From the NCBI RefSeq assembly GCF_017996735.1, contig NZ_JAGOGJ010000071.1:1-34150 (forward strand): DNA of 34,150 nucleotides. The letters are read 5' to 3'. This DNA is from Niveispirillum sp. (GTDB taxonomy: Bacteria; Pseudomonadota; Alphaproteobacteria; Azospirillales; Azospirillaceae). Below the pieces are notes generated by a model that saw only the letters and a list, made by a program, of their open reading frames with translations, searched no databases and had not been told where the DNA came from. The translations under genes and the position numbers were made by a program. The first letter of the stretch is position 1. Each line of letters begins with the position of its first letter. Shown piece after piece: positions 22,506 to 30,860 of the stretch.

Positions 22506-23048
22506 TTACCGGCCTTCGTTGGAATTCCGGTTGGTCGCCACCTGTTCCGGCGTCAACTGAAAACCGACCAGAACCTCGTACCAGCGGGCATCCATGGTCT
22601 TGGGCACGGGGATGACCTGGGTCAGCGTCTCCTGCACATTGTCGCCTGCGGGCACATTGGTGGAGAAGCTCTTCTTGGAGATGATGTTGCGGTTCGGGTC
22701 GGTGACGGCCACGAAATAGGTGACGGGGATTGTGCCGCCCGACGCACCCTCATTGGCGCGACCGGTGATCATCAGGTTGGCGGCGATGGTGACCGACGTA
22801 TCGTCATACCCGCAATTGGCCAGGATGCCGGACAGGATGGCCACACCCTGGTCGGTGCGCAGGGTCCCGGCATCGCGCAGGATGCCGACATTGGGGCAGC
22901 CCGCCACCATGGCATCATTTTCGGCACAACCGGACAGCGCCAGCATACCCATGCCGGCAAGGGCGGCCAGGGTCCATCGGCGGGCGGCTTTCCTGGCGGT
23001 CGGAACCGGGCTATGGTTGGGCCGGGTGGTCATCATGGGGCTGGTCAT
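22506..23048 (-). CDS. Lipoprotein of unknown function
   Basis: The protein starts at ATG 23048 (180 aa) with a basic N-terminus, hydrophobic segment WTLAALAGMGMLALSG and lipobox LSGC, so it is an outer- or inner-membrane lipoprotein. The mature part (AENDAMVAGCPNVGILRDAGTL...) contains VAILSGILANCGYDDTSVTIAANLMITGRA and IPVTYFVAVTDPNRNIISKKSF, a beta-sandwich-like pattern. I know no function. Other ATG codons at 23036 and 23033 are possible starts. It is divergent from ispH, with about 160 bp between them. The Cys pair (GCPNV, ANCGY) may form a disulfide. Confidence 0.8.
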   Translation of the reverse strand: MTSPMMTTRPNHSPVPTARKAARRWTLAALAGMGMLALSGCAENDAMVAGCPNVGILRDAGTLRTDQGVAILSGILANCGYDDTSVTIAANLMITGRANEGASGGTIPVTYFVAVTDPNRNIISKKSFSTNVPAGDNVQETLTQVIPVPKTMDARWYEVLVGFQLTPEQVATNRNSNEGR

Positions 23049-23211
23049 CAAATGTCCGTTCACTTCCATTACCGGGACATGAATGGGCGGCGACCATGTC
23101 ATAAGAATGGCACCTTCCCACACGCCGGGTTGCGACAATATAGGTGGGCATCCAGCCGCGCAAGCGTGGCACCCGGCACTGACACGTATCGACAGGGACA
23201 CCCCCATCACC

Positions 23212-24183
23212 ATGTCCGAGAATAACACCCCCACCGCCCCGCTTCCGCCCCTGCATGTGCTGCTGGCGGCGCCGCGCGGCTTCTGTGCCGGGGTGGACCG
23301 GGCCATCCAGATCGTGGAAACGGCGCTGAAGAAGTTCGGCGCCCCCGTCTATGTCCGGCATGAGATTGTGCATAACCGCTTCGTGGTGGAAAGCCTGGAG
23401 GCGCAGGGGGCCGTTTTCGTCAAGGAACTGGACGAGGTGCCGGACGACCGGCCTGTGGTCTTTTCCGCCCATGGCGTGCCCAAGGCCATCCCGGCCGAGG
23501 CGCAGCGCCGCAACATGATCTATGTCGACGCCACCTGTCCGCTCGTCTCCAAGGTGCATCGGGAGGCCGAGCATCATCACGAGGCCGGGCGCACGGTCCT
23601 GCTGATCGGCCATGCCGGGCACCCCGAAGTGGTGGGCACTATCGGCCAGTTGCCGGAAGGGGCCGTGAAGCTGGTGGAGACGGTGGAGGATGTGGCGGGG
23701 CTGGAGGTTGCCGATCCCGACAATCTGGCCTTCGCCACCCAGACCACCCTGTCGGTGGATGATACCGGCGCCATCGTTGATGCGCTGCGTGTCCGCTTCC
23801 CCAGCATTTCCGGGCCGAAGCGGGAGGATATCTGCTACGCCACCACCAACCGCCAGGGGGCGGTGAAGGCCATCGCGCCGCGTGCCGATGCGCTGCTGGT
23901 GCTGGGGGCGCCCAATTCGTCGAACTCCGTGCGGCTGGTGGAGGTGGCTCGCGCCCATGGCTGCACCCGCGCCATGCTGGTGCAGCGCGCGGCCCAGATC
24001 GACTGGGACCGTCTGGAAAAAATCCGCACCCTGGGCATCACGGCCGGCGCATCGGCACCGGAGGTGCTGGTGGATGAGGTGCTGGCCAGCCTGCGCGAAC
24101 GCTTCACCGTGACGGTGGAGGAGGTGGTGACCGCCACGGAGAATGTGACCTTCAAGCTGCCGCGTGTACTGGCGGCGGAATGA
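23212..24183 (+). CDS. ispH: 4-hydroxy-3-methylbut-2-enyl diphosphate reductase
   Basis: The last step of the MEP pathway, making IPP and DMAPP through a [4Fe-4S] cluster. Three cluster cysteines are visible: Cys25 in PRGFCAGV, Cys109 in VDATCPLV, and Cys208 in EDICYATTNRQ. Substrate-binding NSSNSVRL and the catalytic Glu region (VDATCPLVSKVHREAEHHHEAG) are also present. The frame opens at 23083 but the ATG at 23212 directly precedes the family core (323 aa), with AGGGA about 14 bases upstream. It is transcribed divergently from the lipoprotein gene and converges on terC. Confidence 0.96.
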   Translation: MSENNTPTAPLPPLHVLLAAPRGFCAGVDRAIQIVETALKKFGAPVYVRHEIVHNRFVVESLEAQGAVFVKELDEVPDDRPVVFSAHGVPKAIPAEAQRRNMIYVDATCPLVSKVHREAEHHHEAGRTVLLIGHAGHPEVVGTIGQLPEGAVKLVETVEDVAGLEVADPDNLAFATQTTLSVDDTGAIVDALRVRFPSISGPKREDICYATTNRQGAVKAIAPRADALLVLGAPNSSNSVRLVEVARAHGCTRAMLVQRAAQIDWDRLEKIRTLGITAGASAPEVLVDEVLASLRERFTVTVEEVVTATENVTFKLPRVLAAE

Positions 24184-24185
24184 TC

Positions 24186-24338
24186 CCAATCTGCCGAAGG
24201 TTTGACCTTTGGCGGATTGGAGGCTGGCGACCGCCAGCCCGACGCTTGGGGGCCACCTTGATGCTGACCAGCGGTCAACATCAAGGTGGACTGGAATGAC
24301 ATCAGCCGGAGGCGAGACGGGCTCATCTCCGGCTGATG
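24186..24338. repeat. Run of four hairpins between ispH and terC
   Basis: The convergent intergenic region holds four stem-loops: 24186-24200 with 24206-24220 (15-bp stem with wobbles), CTGGCG/CGCCAG (24225-24230 with 24233-24238), CCACCTTGATG/CATCAAGGTGG extended by TGACC/GGTCA across a C·A mismatch (24253-24269 with 24273-24289), and a perfect 12-bp CATCAGCCGGAG/CTCCGGCTGATG (24300-24311 with 24327-24338). They could jointly act as a bidirectional terminator. None has a T-run. Confidence 0.6.
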
Positions 24339-24368
24339 GGGTGACTGGCCAGAACCGGCGCTGTCCGG

Positions 24369-25355
24369 TCAGGCCGCCTGTCCCCGATCGCCCCGCGTCT
24401 TGTAGAGCGAGTAAAGCACGCCCGTGGCCAGCAGACCGAAGGTCACGGAGAGCGAGATGGCCGGGTCCAGCTTGCCATAAATCTGGTTCCAGAAAATCTT
24501 GCCCCCGATGAACACCAGCACGACCGCCAACGCGTATTTCAGGTAGTGGAAGCGGTGGACCATGGCGGCCAGTGCAAAATACAGCGCGCGCAGGCCCAGG
24601 ATGGCGAAGATGTTGCTGGTATAGACGATGAACGGGTCGGTCGTGATGGCGAAGATGGCCGGCACGCTGTCCACCGCGAACACGATGTCGGCGAATTCCA
24701 CCATCAGCAGCGCCAGGAACAGGGGCGTGGCCCAGCGCACGACCTTGCCCGTCTTCGGGTCCGGCTGCTTCACGAAGAAGGCGTTGCCGTGCAGGCCGTC
24801 CGTGACGCGCAGATGGCGGCGCAGGAAGCGGACCATGGCATTTTCGCCCATGGTTTGCTCCTTGTCGCCCATGAACAGCATCTTCACACCGGTCAGGATC
24901 AGGAAGCCGCCGAAGATATAGAGCAGCCAGTCGAATTCCGTGACCAGGGCCGCGCCCAGACCGATCATGATGCCGCGCAGCAGGATCACGCCCAGGATGC
25001 CCCAGAACAGCACGCGGTGCTGATACAGGCGAGGGATCGCGAAATAGCCGAAAATCAGCGAGATAACGAAGACGTTATCCATGGCCAGCGCCTTTTCCAG
25101 CGCAAAGCCCGTGAAATATTGCATGCCCGGCGTGGGCCCCAGATACCACCAGACCCAGCCACCAAAGGCGGCGGCGATGGCGATATACAGCGCGGACAGC
25201 ACAAGGCTTTCCCGCACGCCGATTTCGTGATCGTTCTTGTTCAGGACGCCCAGGTCAAAGACCAGAAGGGCGATGACGATGGAAATGAAGACCAGCCAGA
25301 GCCAGAGGGCCTTGCCCAGAACCGGCTCAAGCATGATCGCGGTGAGAAGCTCCAT
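24369..25355 (-). CDS. TerC/Alx-family membrane protein
   Basis: An integral membrane protein of 328 aa with about eight or nine helices. LEKALAMDNVFVISLIFGYFAIP and LLMVEFADIVFAVDSVPAIFAITTDPFIVYTSNIFAILGLRALYFAL are the TerC signature segments, with conserved Asp residues in the membrane. Members (Alx, MeeF, YceF-like) are linked to manganese export or metal loading of exported proteins. AAGGAGG about eight bases before the ATG is a strong ribosome-binding site. A perfect 8-bp hairpin (25418-25437) lies upstream, but I see no yybP-ykoY manganese riboswitch. Confidence 0.92.
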   Translation of the reverse strand: MELLTAIMLEPVLGKALWLWLVFISIVIALLVFDLGVLNKNDHEIGVRESLVLSALYIAIAAAFGGWVWWYLGPTPGMQYFTGFALEKALAMDNVFVISLIFGYFAIPRLYQHRVLFWGILGVILLRGIMIGLGAALVTEFDWLLYIFGGFLILTGVKMLFMGDKEQTMGENAMVRFLRRHLRVTDGLHGNAFFVKQPDPKTGKVVRWATPLFLALLMVEFADIVFAVDSVPAIFAITTDPFIVYTSNIFAILGLRALYFALAAMVHRFHYLKYALAVVLVFIGGKIFWNQIYGKLDPAISLSVTFGLLATGVLYSLYKTRGDRGQAA

Positions 25356-25417
25356 GGGAGCGCCTCCTTGGGATCAGCCGAGTGCTTGCGTCAGCGACGA
25401 GGGTTCTATCCGACATC

Positions 25418-25437
25418 GCAGCCAACGCCTTGGCTGC
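25418..25437 (-). terminator. Hairpin between glycosyltransferase and terC genes
   Basis: GCAGCCAA/TTGGCTGC with a 4-base loop lies in the 128-bp gap between two minus-strand genes. No T-run follows. It may terminate the upstream transcript or form part of the terC leader. Confidence 0.35.
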
Positions 25438-25483
25438 CAGAGGGGCCCGGATGGACGCAGATGTAAGACGCGCTCTGTGACCT

Positions 25484-26263
25484 TCAAGAGGGGCGCTGCA
25501 AAATTTCTCGCACCTTGGCGATGCGGGCGAACCGGAAAAAGGCAATGATCGCGGCCAGTTCCAGCCCATACAGGCCGAAGACCCAATAGCCCTTCAGGAA
25601 GAAGTAGCGCAACAGGTTAACGGGGAACTCCACCATGGACCGGAACGCCCCATAGCGCCCTCCCTTGCCCCGCGCCACGATCTCCTCGGCCTGGGCCGTG
25701 GAATAACGGTTCAGCTTGGCGATCAGGTCGCCATGGCTGCGGATGGAATAATGCACGATGATGGGGGACAGCGCCCCGACGGCACCACTGTGCATCTGCA
25801 CCGCGTCATGCGTGGCGCTGTCGGCGAAACGGCCATGGCGGCGATCATAAAGCCGGATGTAATTATGCCGGGGCGCAAACCGGTGCGGCCGCTTCTGATG
25901 GGGCAGGGCCATCACCGTCTGTATCCGGTAACCCTGCATCGCCGGTGTGCCGCCACCCGCGAACAAGGCGCGGATGGCCCCTTCCAACTCCGGCACCGGC
26001 ACCTCGTCCGCATCCAGGTTCAACAGCCAGTCATGCCGGCACTGCTCCTCGGCAAAGCGCTTCTGCGGGCCATAGCCGGGCCAGTCATTGTGGATCACCG
26101 TGGCACCCAGTGACCGGGCCAGCTCCTGCGTTCCGTCACTGCTGCCGCTATCCACCACCAGCACTTCGTCAGCCCAACCGGACACAGCCTGGATCACGGG
26201 GCCGATGCGGTCGGCCTCGTTCAGCGCGATGATGAAGACGGAGAGGGGGAGGGTGTGGGGCAT
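25484..26263 (-). CDS. Family 2 glycosyltransferase (LPS core / KdtX-LgtF type)
   Basis: A 259-residue GT2 enzyme. LSVFIIALNEADRIGPVIQAV and VLVVDSGSSDGTQELA bind the nucleotide sugar, LNLDADEVP is the DXD-type metal site, and CRHDWLLNLDADE is typical of the WaaE/KdtX/LgtF group that adds sugars to the lipopolysaccharide inner core. A hydrophobic C-terminal stretch (LLRYFFLKGYWVFGLYGLELAAIIAFFRF) suggests association with the membrane. The start is the ATG at 26263; no other LPS gene lies nearby. Confidence 0.88.
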   Translation of the reverse strand: MPHTLPLSVFIIALNEADRIGPVIQAVSGWADEVLVVDSGSSDGTQELARSLGATVIHNDWPGYGPQKRFAEEQCRHDWLLNLDADEVPVPELEGAIRALFAGGGTPAMQGYRIQTVMALPHQKRPHRFAPRHNYIRLYDRRHGRFADSATHDAVQMHSGAVGALSPIIVHYSIRSHGDLIAKLNRYSTAQAEEIVARGKGGRYGAFRSMVEFPVNLLRYFFLKGYWVFGLYGLELAAIIAFFRFARIAKVREILQRPS

Positions 26264-26365
26264 GGGGGAGGTATAGCAGGTCGGGGACCGCAGGTCAGGA
26301 CACTATGCCTTGGTGGGACAATGCCTATGTAGTAACATGGCTACATGACAGGAAGGAGGCGGATC

Positions 26366-26626
26366 ATGGCCATCACGACCGTATCCAGTCGAGAGTTGAA
26401 CCAAGATATAGGCAAGGCGAAACGTGCCGCCACGCAGAACCCCGTCGTCATCAACGACCGGGGCAAGCCCGCCTTTGTGCTGCTGTCCTATACAGAGTAT
26501 CAGCGTCTGAGCGGTGCATCACCGGGCCGCAATCTGGTGGAGGCTCTGTCCATGCCCGGCCTGTCGGGGTTCGATTTCGACCCGCCGAAGGCGGATACCT
26601 GGCTGCGTCCAGCGGACTTTTCCTGA
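26366..26626 (+). CDS. Phd/YefM-type antitoxin
   Basis: An 86-residue antitoxin: AITTVSSRELNQDIGKAKRAATQNPVVINDRGKPAFVLLSYTEYQRL is the full Phd/YefM DNA-binding fold, and the C-terminus has a flexible toxin-binding tail (FDFDPPKADTWLRPADFS). The start at 26366 has AAGGAGG upstream. The stop shares one base with the start of the vapC-type gene (TGATG), so it belonged to a FitA/FitB-type pair. The antitoxin looks intact although the toxin is broken. Confidence 0.87.
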   Translation: MAITTVSSRELNQDIGKAKRAATQNPVVINDRGKPAFVLLSYTEYQRLSGASPGRNLVEALSMPGLSGFDFDPPKADTWLRPADFS

Positions 26627-26932
26627 TGTATGTCCTGAATACGAATGTTATTGCCGAATTGCGGAAGGTGGGTAACGGATCGCGTTAATCCGAATGTCAT
26701 GACATGGCCGGGTGGTTGCAACGCCGATAGCTTCTTCATTTCCGTTATTATGCTGATAGAACTGGAAATCGGCATCCTTCTTGCGGAACGGCGCGATGTG
26801 AGGCAGGCAGCGATCTTGCGTACATGGCTGGACAGCAGCATGGTGAGACCCGAATTCGCCTCCTGTTTGCTCTCCGTCGATGAGGCTGTGGCTGATTTCG
26901 CGGTGACTGAAGTTTAGCTGATCAATCCGTGA
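26626..26932 (+). pseudogene. Degraded VapC/FitB-type PIN-domain toxin
   Basis: The ATG at 26626 begins MYVLNTNVIAELRK, the usual opening of PIN toxins, except that the first catalytic Asp (normally DTN) is Asn. After 20 codons the frame ends at TAA (26686-26688). A second frame (offset +1) carries on with VNPNVMTWPGG...SFFISVIMLIELEIGILLAERRD, then ILRTWLDSSM and SVDEAVADFAV, and stops at TAG (26915-26917). The bases after that stop still encode LINP and then TGA (26930-26932), as in the usual ending LINPW. The stretch between DEAVA and DFA that carries the other acidic residues in relatives is missing. So there is a frameshift, a deletion, a lost catalytic residue and two stops. I see no functional toxin. 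Confidence 0.8.
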
Positions 26933-27029
26933 GGTGACGGATTATGTTGGGCGATGGCGTAGGCGACGGCAACTATATGGCAGGAAGCGGAGGAGGCGCG
27001 TTCAGCGCAGAGCGTGCAAAACGGACGTT

Positions 27030-27055
27030 GTTAGCAGGTAGGATTGGCTGCTAAC
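27030..27055 (-). terminator. Hairpin after the AbiV-like gene
   Basis: GTTAGCAG/CTGCTAAC (27030-27037 with 27048-27055) with a 10-base loop lies 22 bases after the stop of the AbiV-like gene. On the minus strand it is followed by AACGTCCGTTTTGC, a weak T-run. Confidence 0.45.
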
Positions 27056-27076
27056 GCTCCTCATTCGCGTATATGC

Positions 27077-27727
27077 TTAGGTCTCTACGATCAGCACGCA
27101 GTAGCGAAGTATATTGCGCATGCGCTGCCGGACTCGGTTCACAGACTTATTGGCCAGTCTGAGAAGTAGATCCGCCGTCTTTCGGTCAATCGCTGCCGGT
27201 CCGTCGCCTGGACGCTCTAAAATTTCGGAATAAATGGCCTTCTTCTTCATCGCGTTATAATGACCCGCGATCACACCCGCGACTGTGCTGATGAAGGAGG
27301 ACCTGCGCGTATTTGCCTTGACGGCATCCGGCAATTCATCCCCTGCAAGTCCAGCCAATAATTCTGGCAGCTTCTCGGACAAGGAATCTCTATATTCTGT
27401 TTCTTCTATGGGACTCAGCTTCAGAGTATATCCATAGTGATCTAAGATGGCAGACACCTCATGTAAATTCAGATCACCAGCAAGGTATTTCCCGATAAAT
27501 CGGTGTTTCTCTTTATGGTCAATTTTGTTCGAGAGGCCACCATTACAAAACTGCGCCTCGTTCAGTGAGACAAATTTCGCAACTTCTTCAAGGCACAGTA
27601 CGGTAAAGGCTACGGTCGAGGCGTAACGCCTGTGCTTCCTCAGTATTCGGGCATCTTCGAGTAAGCGCTCCGCATTTTCTATGATATGCACGCCAAGGAA
27701 GGTGGGGCTTCCGCTATAGCTCGTCAT
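27077..27727 (-). CDS. AbiV-family (HEPN) abortive-infection-like protein
   Basis: A 216-residue protein with the layout of AbiV family proteins: ENAERLLEDARILRKHRRYASTVAFTVLCLEEVAKFVSL near the N-terminus, then HKEKHRFIGKYL and a second helix set with HYNAMKKKAIYSEIL. AbiV was described in Lactococcus as a phage resistance protein, and the family has a HEPN-like fold. The gene has visibly lower GC and many AT-rich codons compared with its neighbours, as expected from recent transfer. It is alone here; upstream it approaches the acnA terminator. Whether it protects against phage is inference from family membership. Confidence 0.75.
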   Translation of the reverse strand: MTSYSGSPTFLGVHIIENAERLLEDARILRKHRRYASTVAFTVLCLEEVAKFVSLNEAQFCNGGLSNKIDHKEKHRFIGKYLAGDLNLHEVSAILDHYGYTLKLSPIEETEYRDSLSEKLPELLAGLAGDELPDAVKANTRRSSFISTVAGVIAGHYNAMKKKAIYSEILERPGDGPAAIDRKTADLLLRLANKSVNRVRQRMRNILRYCVLIVET

Positions 27728-27851
27728 TTGTCCGCCGCCCCCAAAATCTCAGACATTTTCGACAGTACTCTCAGGGCTGGCGAGTGAGGGGAAATCACTC
27801 TACTCCCGGCCCTTTCGCAGCGAGGCACAAAACGGCTGTCTGCTCCAGCGC

Positions 27852-27888
27852 AAAACAAAAAAAAGCCCGGCGGATCGCTCCACCGGGC
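27852..27888 (-). terminator. Intrinsic terminator of acnA
   Basis: A 10-bp stem (27865-27874 with 27879-27888, one G·U) with a 4-base loop is followed on the minus strand by eight T residues (27864-27857). It lies 53 bases after the acnA stop. Confidence 0.93.
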
Positions 27889-27940
27889 CTCTTTCATCCC
27901 CGGCCGCCGGGTCACCCCGGCGATGGGTCAAGCAGCAAGC

Positions 27941-30646
27941 TTACTCCGCCGCCGCCGGGGCCGCGAGGTTGCGCAGCACGTACTGCAGGATGCCGCCATT
28001 CTTGAAATAGTCGACCTCGTCCAGCGTGTCGATACGGCAGAACAGATTGACCACTTCCGTCGACCCGTCGGCGCGGGTAATGGTCAGCTTCAGGTCCATG
28101 TGCGGCTTCAGGCCGGCTTCCACGCCTTCGATGTCGAAGGTTTCGGTGCCGTCCAGCTTCAGCGTCTTGCGGTTCACGCCGGCCGGGTACTGGAGCGGCA
28201 GGATGCCCATGCCGACCAGGTTGGAGCGGTGGATACGCTCAAAGCTTTCGGCGATGACGGCGGACACGCCCAGCAGGCGCGTGCCCTTGGCGGCCCAGTC
28301 ACGCGAGGAGCCGGTGCCGTATTCCTGACCGGCGAATACCACCAGCGGCGTGCCCTCGGCCTGGTACTTCATCGATGCGTTGTAGATCGGCATGACCTCG
28401 CCGGTCGGCACATACTTGGTCAGGCCGCCTTCGACGCCGTCCAGCATCTCGTTCTTGATGCGGATATTGGCGAAGGTGCCGCGCATCATGACTTCATGGT
28501 TGCCACGCCGCGCGCCGTAGCTGTTGAAGTCGGCGACGGTGACGCCGTTTTCCAGCAGGTATTCACCGGCCGGGCTGGTCTTCTTGATGTTACCAGCCGG
28601 GGAAATATGGTCGGTGGTGATGCTGTCGCCCAGGATGGCCAGCGCGCGGGCGCCCTTCACGTCGGACACGGAACCCGGCGTCATGGTGATGCCGTCGAAC
28701 AGCGGCGGACGCTTGGCGTAGGTCGACTTGTCGTCCCACTTATAGGTCATGCCCTCGACGGTCTTGATCTTCTGCCACTGCTCCGGCCCCAGGAAGACGT
28801 CGGCGTAGCGGCTGACGAACATTTCGCGCGTCAGGAACTGGGCGATCGTGTCCTCGATCTCCTTGTTCGTCGGCCAGATGTCCTTCAGATAGACGTCCTG
28901 CCCATCCTTGCCGGTGCCGATCGGGTCCTTGGAGATGTCCAGGTGCAGGGTGCCGGCCAGGGCATAGGCCACCACCAGCGGCGGGGAGGCCAGGTAGTTG
29001 GCGCGGACCTGCGGGGACACGCGGCCTTCGAAATTGCGGTTGCCCGACAGGACCGACGCAACGGTCAGCTTGCCCGCGTCGACGGCGGCGGCAATCGGGT
29101 CCGGCAGCGGGCCGGAATTGCCGATGCAGGTGGTGCAGCCATAGCCGACCAGATTGAAGCCCAACTGGTCCAGATAGGTCGACAGGCCGGCGGCGTTCAG
29201 ATAGTCGGTCACGACCTGGGACCCGGGCGCCAGCGACGGCTTCACCCAGGGCTTGGTCTTCAGGCCCAGCTCAACCGCCTTCTTGGCGACCAGACCGGCG
29301 GCGAACAGCACCGACGGGTTGGAAGTGTTGGTGCAGGACGTGATGGCGGCGATCACGACATGGCCGTGATCCAGCTTGTAATCGGCGCCGGCAACGTCGG
29401 TCGGCTGGCTGACGGGGCGGTCACCCACGTCGGTGGCCAGGAACTCGCCGAATTCCTTGGTGACGTTGGACAGCAGCACGCGGTCCTGCGGACGCTTCGG
29501 ACCGGCCAGCGACGGCTCGACCGAACCCAGCTCCAGTTCCAGCGTATCGGTGAAGACCGGATCGGGCGACCCAGCGTCGCGCCACATGCCCTGGGCCTTG
29601 GCATAAGCCTCGACCAGCGCCACGCGGTCGGCGTCGCGGCCGGTGAAGTGCAGGAAGCGGATGGTCTCGGCGTCGATCGGGAAAATGCCGCAGGTGGCGC
29701 CATATTCCGGGGCCATGTTGGCGATCGTCGCACGGTCGGCCAGCGTCAGCGCGTCCAGGCCGGGGCCATAGAACTCGACAAACTTGCCCACCACCTTCTT
29801 CTTGCGCAGCATCTGGGTGACGGTCAGCACCAGATCGGTGGCCGTCGCCCCCTCCCGCAGCTTGCCGGTCAGCTTGAAGCCGACGACTTCCGGGATCAGC
29901 ATGGAGATCGGCTGGCCCAGCATCGCGGCCTCCGCCTCGATACCACCCACGCCCCAGCCAAGGACGGCCATGCCGTTGACCATGGTGGTGTGGCTGTCGG
30001 TGCCGACCAGCGTGTCCGGATAGGCCACGGTGGCGCCGGTCTGGTCCGTATCGGTCCAGACGGTCTGGGCCAGATATTCCAGGTTCACCTGATGGCAGAT
30101 GCCGGTGCCCGGCGGGACCACGCGGAAATTGTTGAACGCCTTCTGGCCCCAGCGCAGGAACTCGTACCGCTCGCCATTGCGCTGGAATTCCAGCTCGACA
30201 TTCTCGTCGAAGGCCTTGGGCGTGCCGAAGCTGTCCACCATCACCGAATGATCGATGACCAGATCGACGGGGGTCAGCGGATTGATCTTGGTCGGATCGC
30301 CACCCAGGGCCACCATGGCCTCGCGCATCGCGGCCAGATCGCAGACGGCGGGAACGCCCGTGAAATCCTGCATCAGCACGCGGGCCGGGCGATAGGCGAT
30401 CTCGCGGTCGGAGCGCTTGTCGACCAGCCACTGAGCGACGGCCTTGACGTCCTCAACGCTCACCGTGCGCCCATCTTCAAAGCGCAGCAGGTTTTCCAGC
30501 AGCACCTTCATCGAGAAGGGCAGGCGCGACACGTCGCCCAGACCAGCCTTCTCCGCTTCGGGAATGCTGAAATAATCAACGGACTTGCCGCCGACGGAAA
30601 GCGTGCGGCGGGTCTTCAGGCTGTCTTGGCCGGTGAACGTGGACAT
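27941..30646 (-). CDS. acnA: Aconitate hydratase A
   Basis: The 901-residue monomeric aconitase of the TCA cycle (citrate to isocitrate), also an RNA-binding protein in some species. The [4Fe-4S] ligands are Cys438 (TSCTNTSNPS), Cys504 and Cys507 (GYGCTTCIGNSG). The swivel domain contains ILGDSITTDHISPAGNI and GTGSSRDWAAKGTRLLGV. GGAGGAG lies about ten bases before the ATG, a strong ribosome-binding site. In several alphaproteobacteria acnA is next to ccmA; here they are about 25 kb apart and not in one operon. Confidence 0.97.
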   Translation of the reverse strand: MSTFTGQDSLKTRRTLSVGGKSVDYFSIPEAEKAGLGDVSRLPFSMKVLLENLLRFEDGRTVSVEDVKAVAQWLVDKRSDREIAYRPARVLMQDFTGVPAVCDLAAMREAMVALGGDPTKINPLTPVDLVIDHSVMVDSFGTPKAFDENVELEFQRNGERYEFLRWGQKAFNNFRVVPPGTGICHQVNLEYLAQTVWTDTDQTGATVAYPDTLVGTDSHTTMVNGMAVLGWGVGGIEAEAAMLGQPISMLIPEVVGFKLTGKLREGATATDLVLTVTQMLRKKKVVGKFVEFYGPGLDALTLADRATIANMAPEYGATCGIFPIDAETIRFLHFTGRDADRVALVEAYAKAQGMWRDAGSPDPVFTDTLELELGSVEPSLAGPKRPQDRVLLSNVTKEFGEFLATDVGDRPVSQPTDVAGADYKLDHGHVVIAAITSCTNTSNPSVLFAAGLVAKKAVELGLKTKPWVKPSLAPGSQVVTDYLNAAGLSTYLDQLGFNLVGYGCTTCIGNSGPLPDPIAAAVDAGKLTVASVLSGNRNFEGRVSPQVRANYLASPPLVVAYALAGTLHLDISKDPIGTGKDGQDVYLKDIWPTNKEIEDTIAQFLTREMFVSRYADVFLGPEQWQKIKTVEGMTYKWDDKSTYAKRPPLFDGITMTPGSVSDVKGARALAILGDSITTDHISPAGNIKKTSPAGEYLLENGVTVADFNSYGARRGNHEVMMRGTFANIRIKNEMLDGVEGGLTKYVPTGEVMPIYNASMKYQAEGTPLVVFAGQEYGTGSSRDWAAKGTRLLGVSAVIAESFERIHRSNLVGMGILPLQYPAGVNRKTLKLDGTETFDIEGVEAGLKPHMDLKLTITRADGSTEVVNLFCRIDTLDEVDYFKNGGILQYVLRNLAAPAAAE

Positions 30647-30793
30647 CGGGGGGTGACTCCTCCAACGGGGTCGCGGGGTAAACGGCAGACCGTATCTCGC
30701 CCCGGCTCCAGCGTCCGGGACCGTTGATCTGCCTGGATGGCATTTTCGGAGCGTGGTTTAGCGCTTTTTGCGGTGCGGGGAAAGGGCAGGTTG

Positions 30794-30828
30794 GGGGGAT
30801 CAGCCCCCGATTTTTGTACAGATCGGGC
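30794..30828. repeat. Overlapping inverted repeats between acnA and higA
   Basis: GGGGG/CCCCC (30794-30798 with 30804-30808) and CCCGAT/ATCGGG (30806-30811 with 30822-30827) overlap. On the plus strand the first is followed by GATTTTTG. They could end the higBA transcript or be part of the acnA control region. Confidence 0.35.
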
Positions 30829-30860
30829 TGTATTTAGGGCTTGTTGCGAAACGATCTTAA

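Noticed and set aside
25356..25483. yybP-ykoY manganese riboswitch before the TerC gene
   Set aside because: Expected because alx is controlled this way in E. coli, but the conserved loops are not visible here; only a simple hairpin is present.
27724..27915. Minus-strand 63-codon frame ahead of the AbiV-like gene
   Set aside because: It runs through the acnA terminator stem and T-run, and shows no family character.
27923..30727. Open frame of 934 codons on the plus strand opposite acnA
   Set aside because: It is antisense to a clear aconitase, is His/Gln/Gly-rich in the manner of GC-rich antisense frames, and has no domain.
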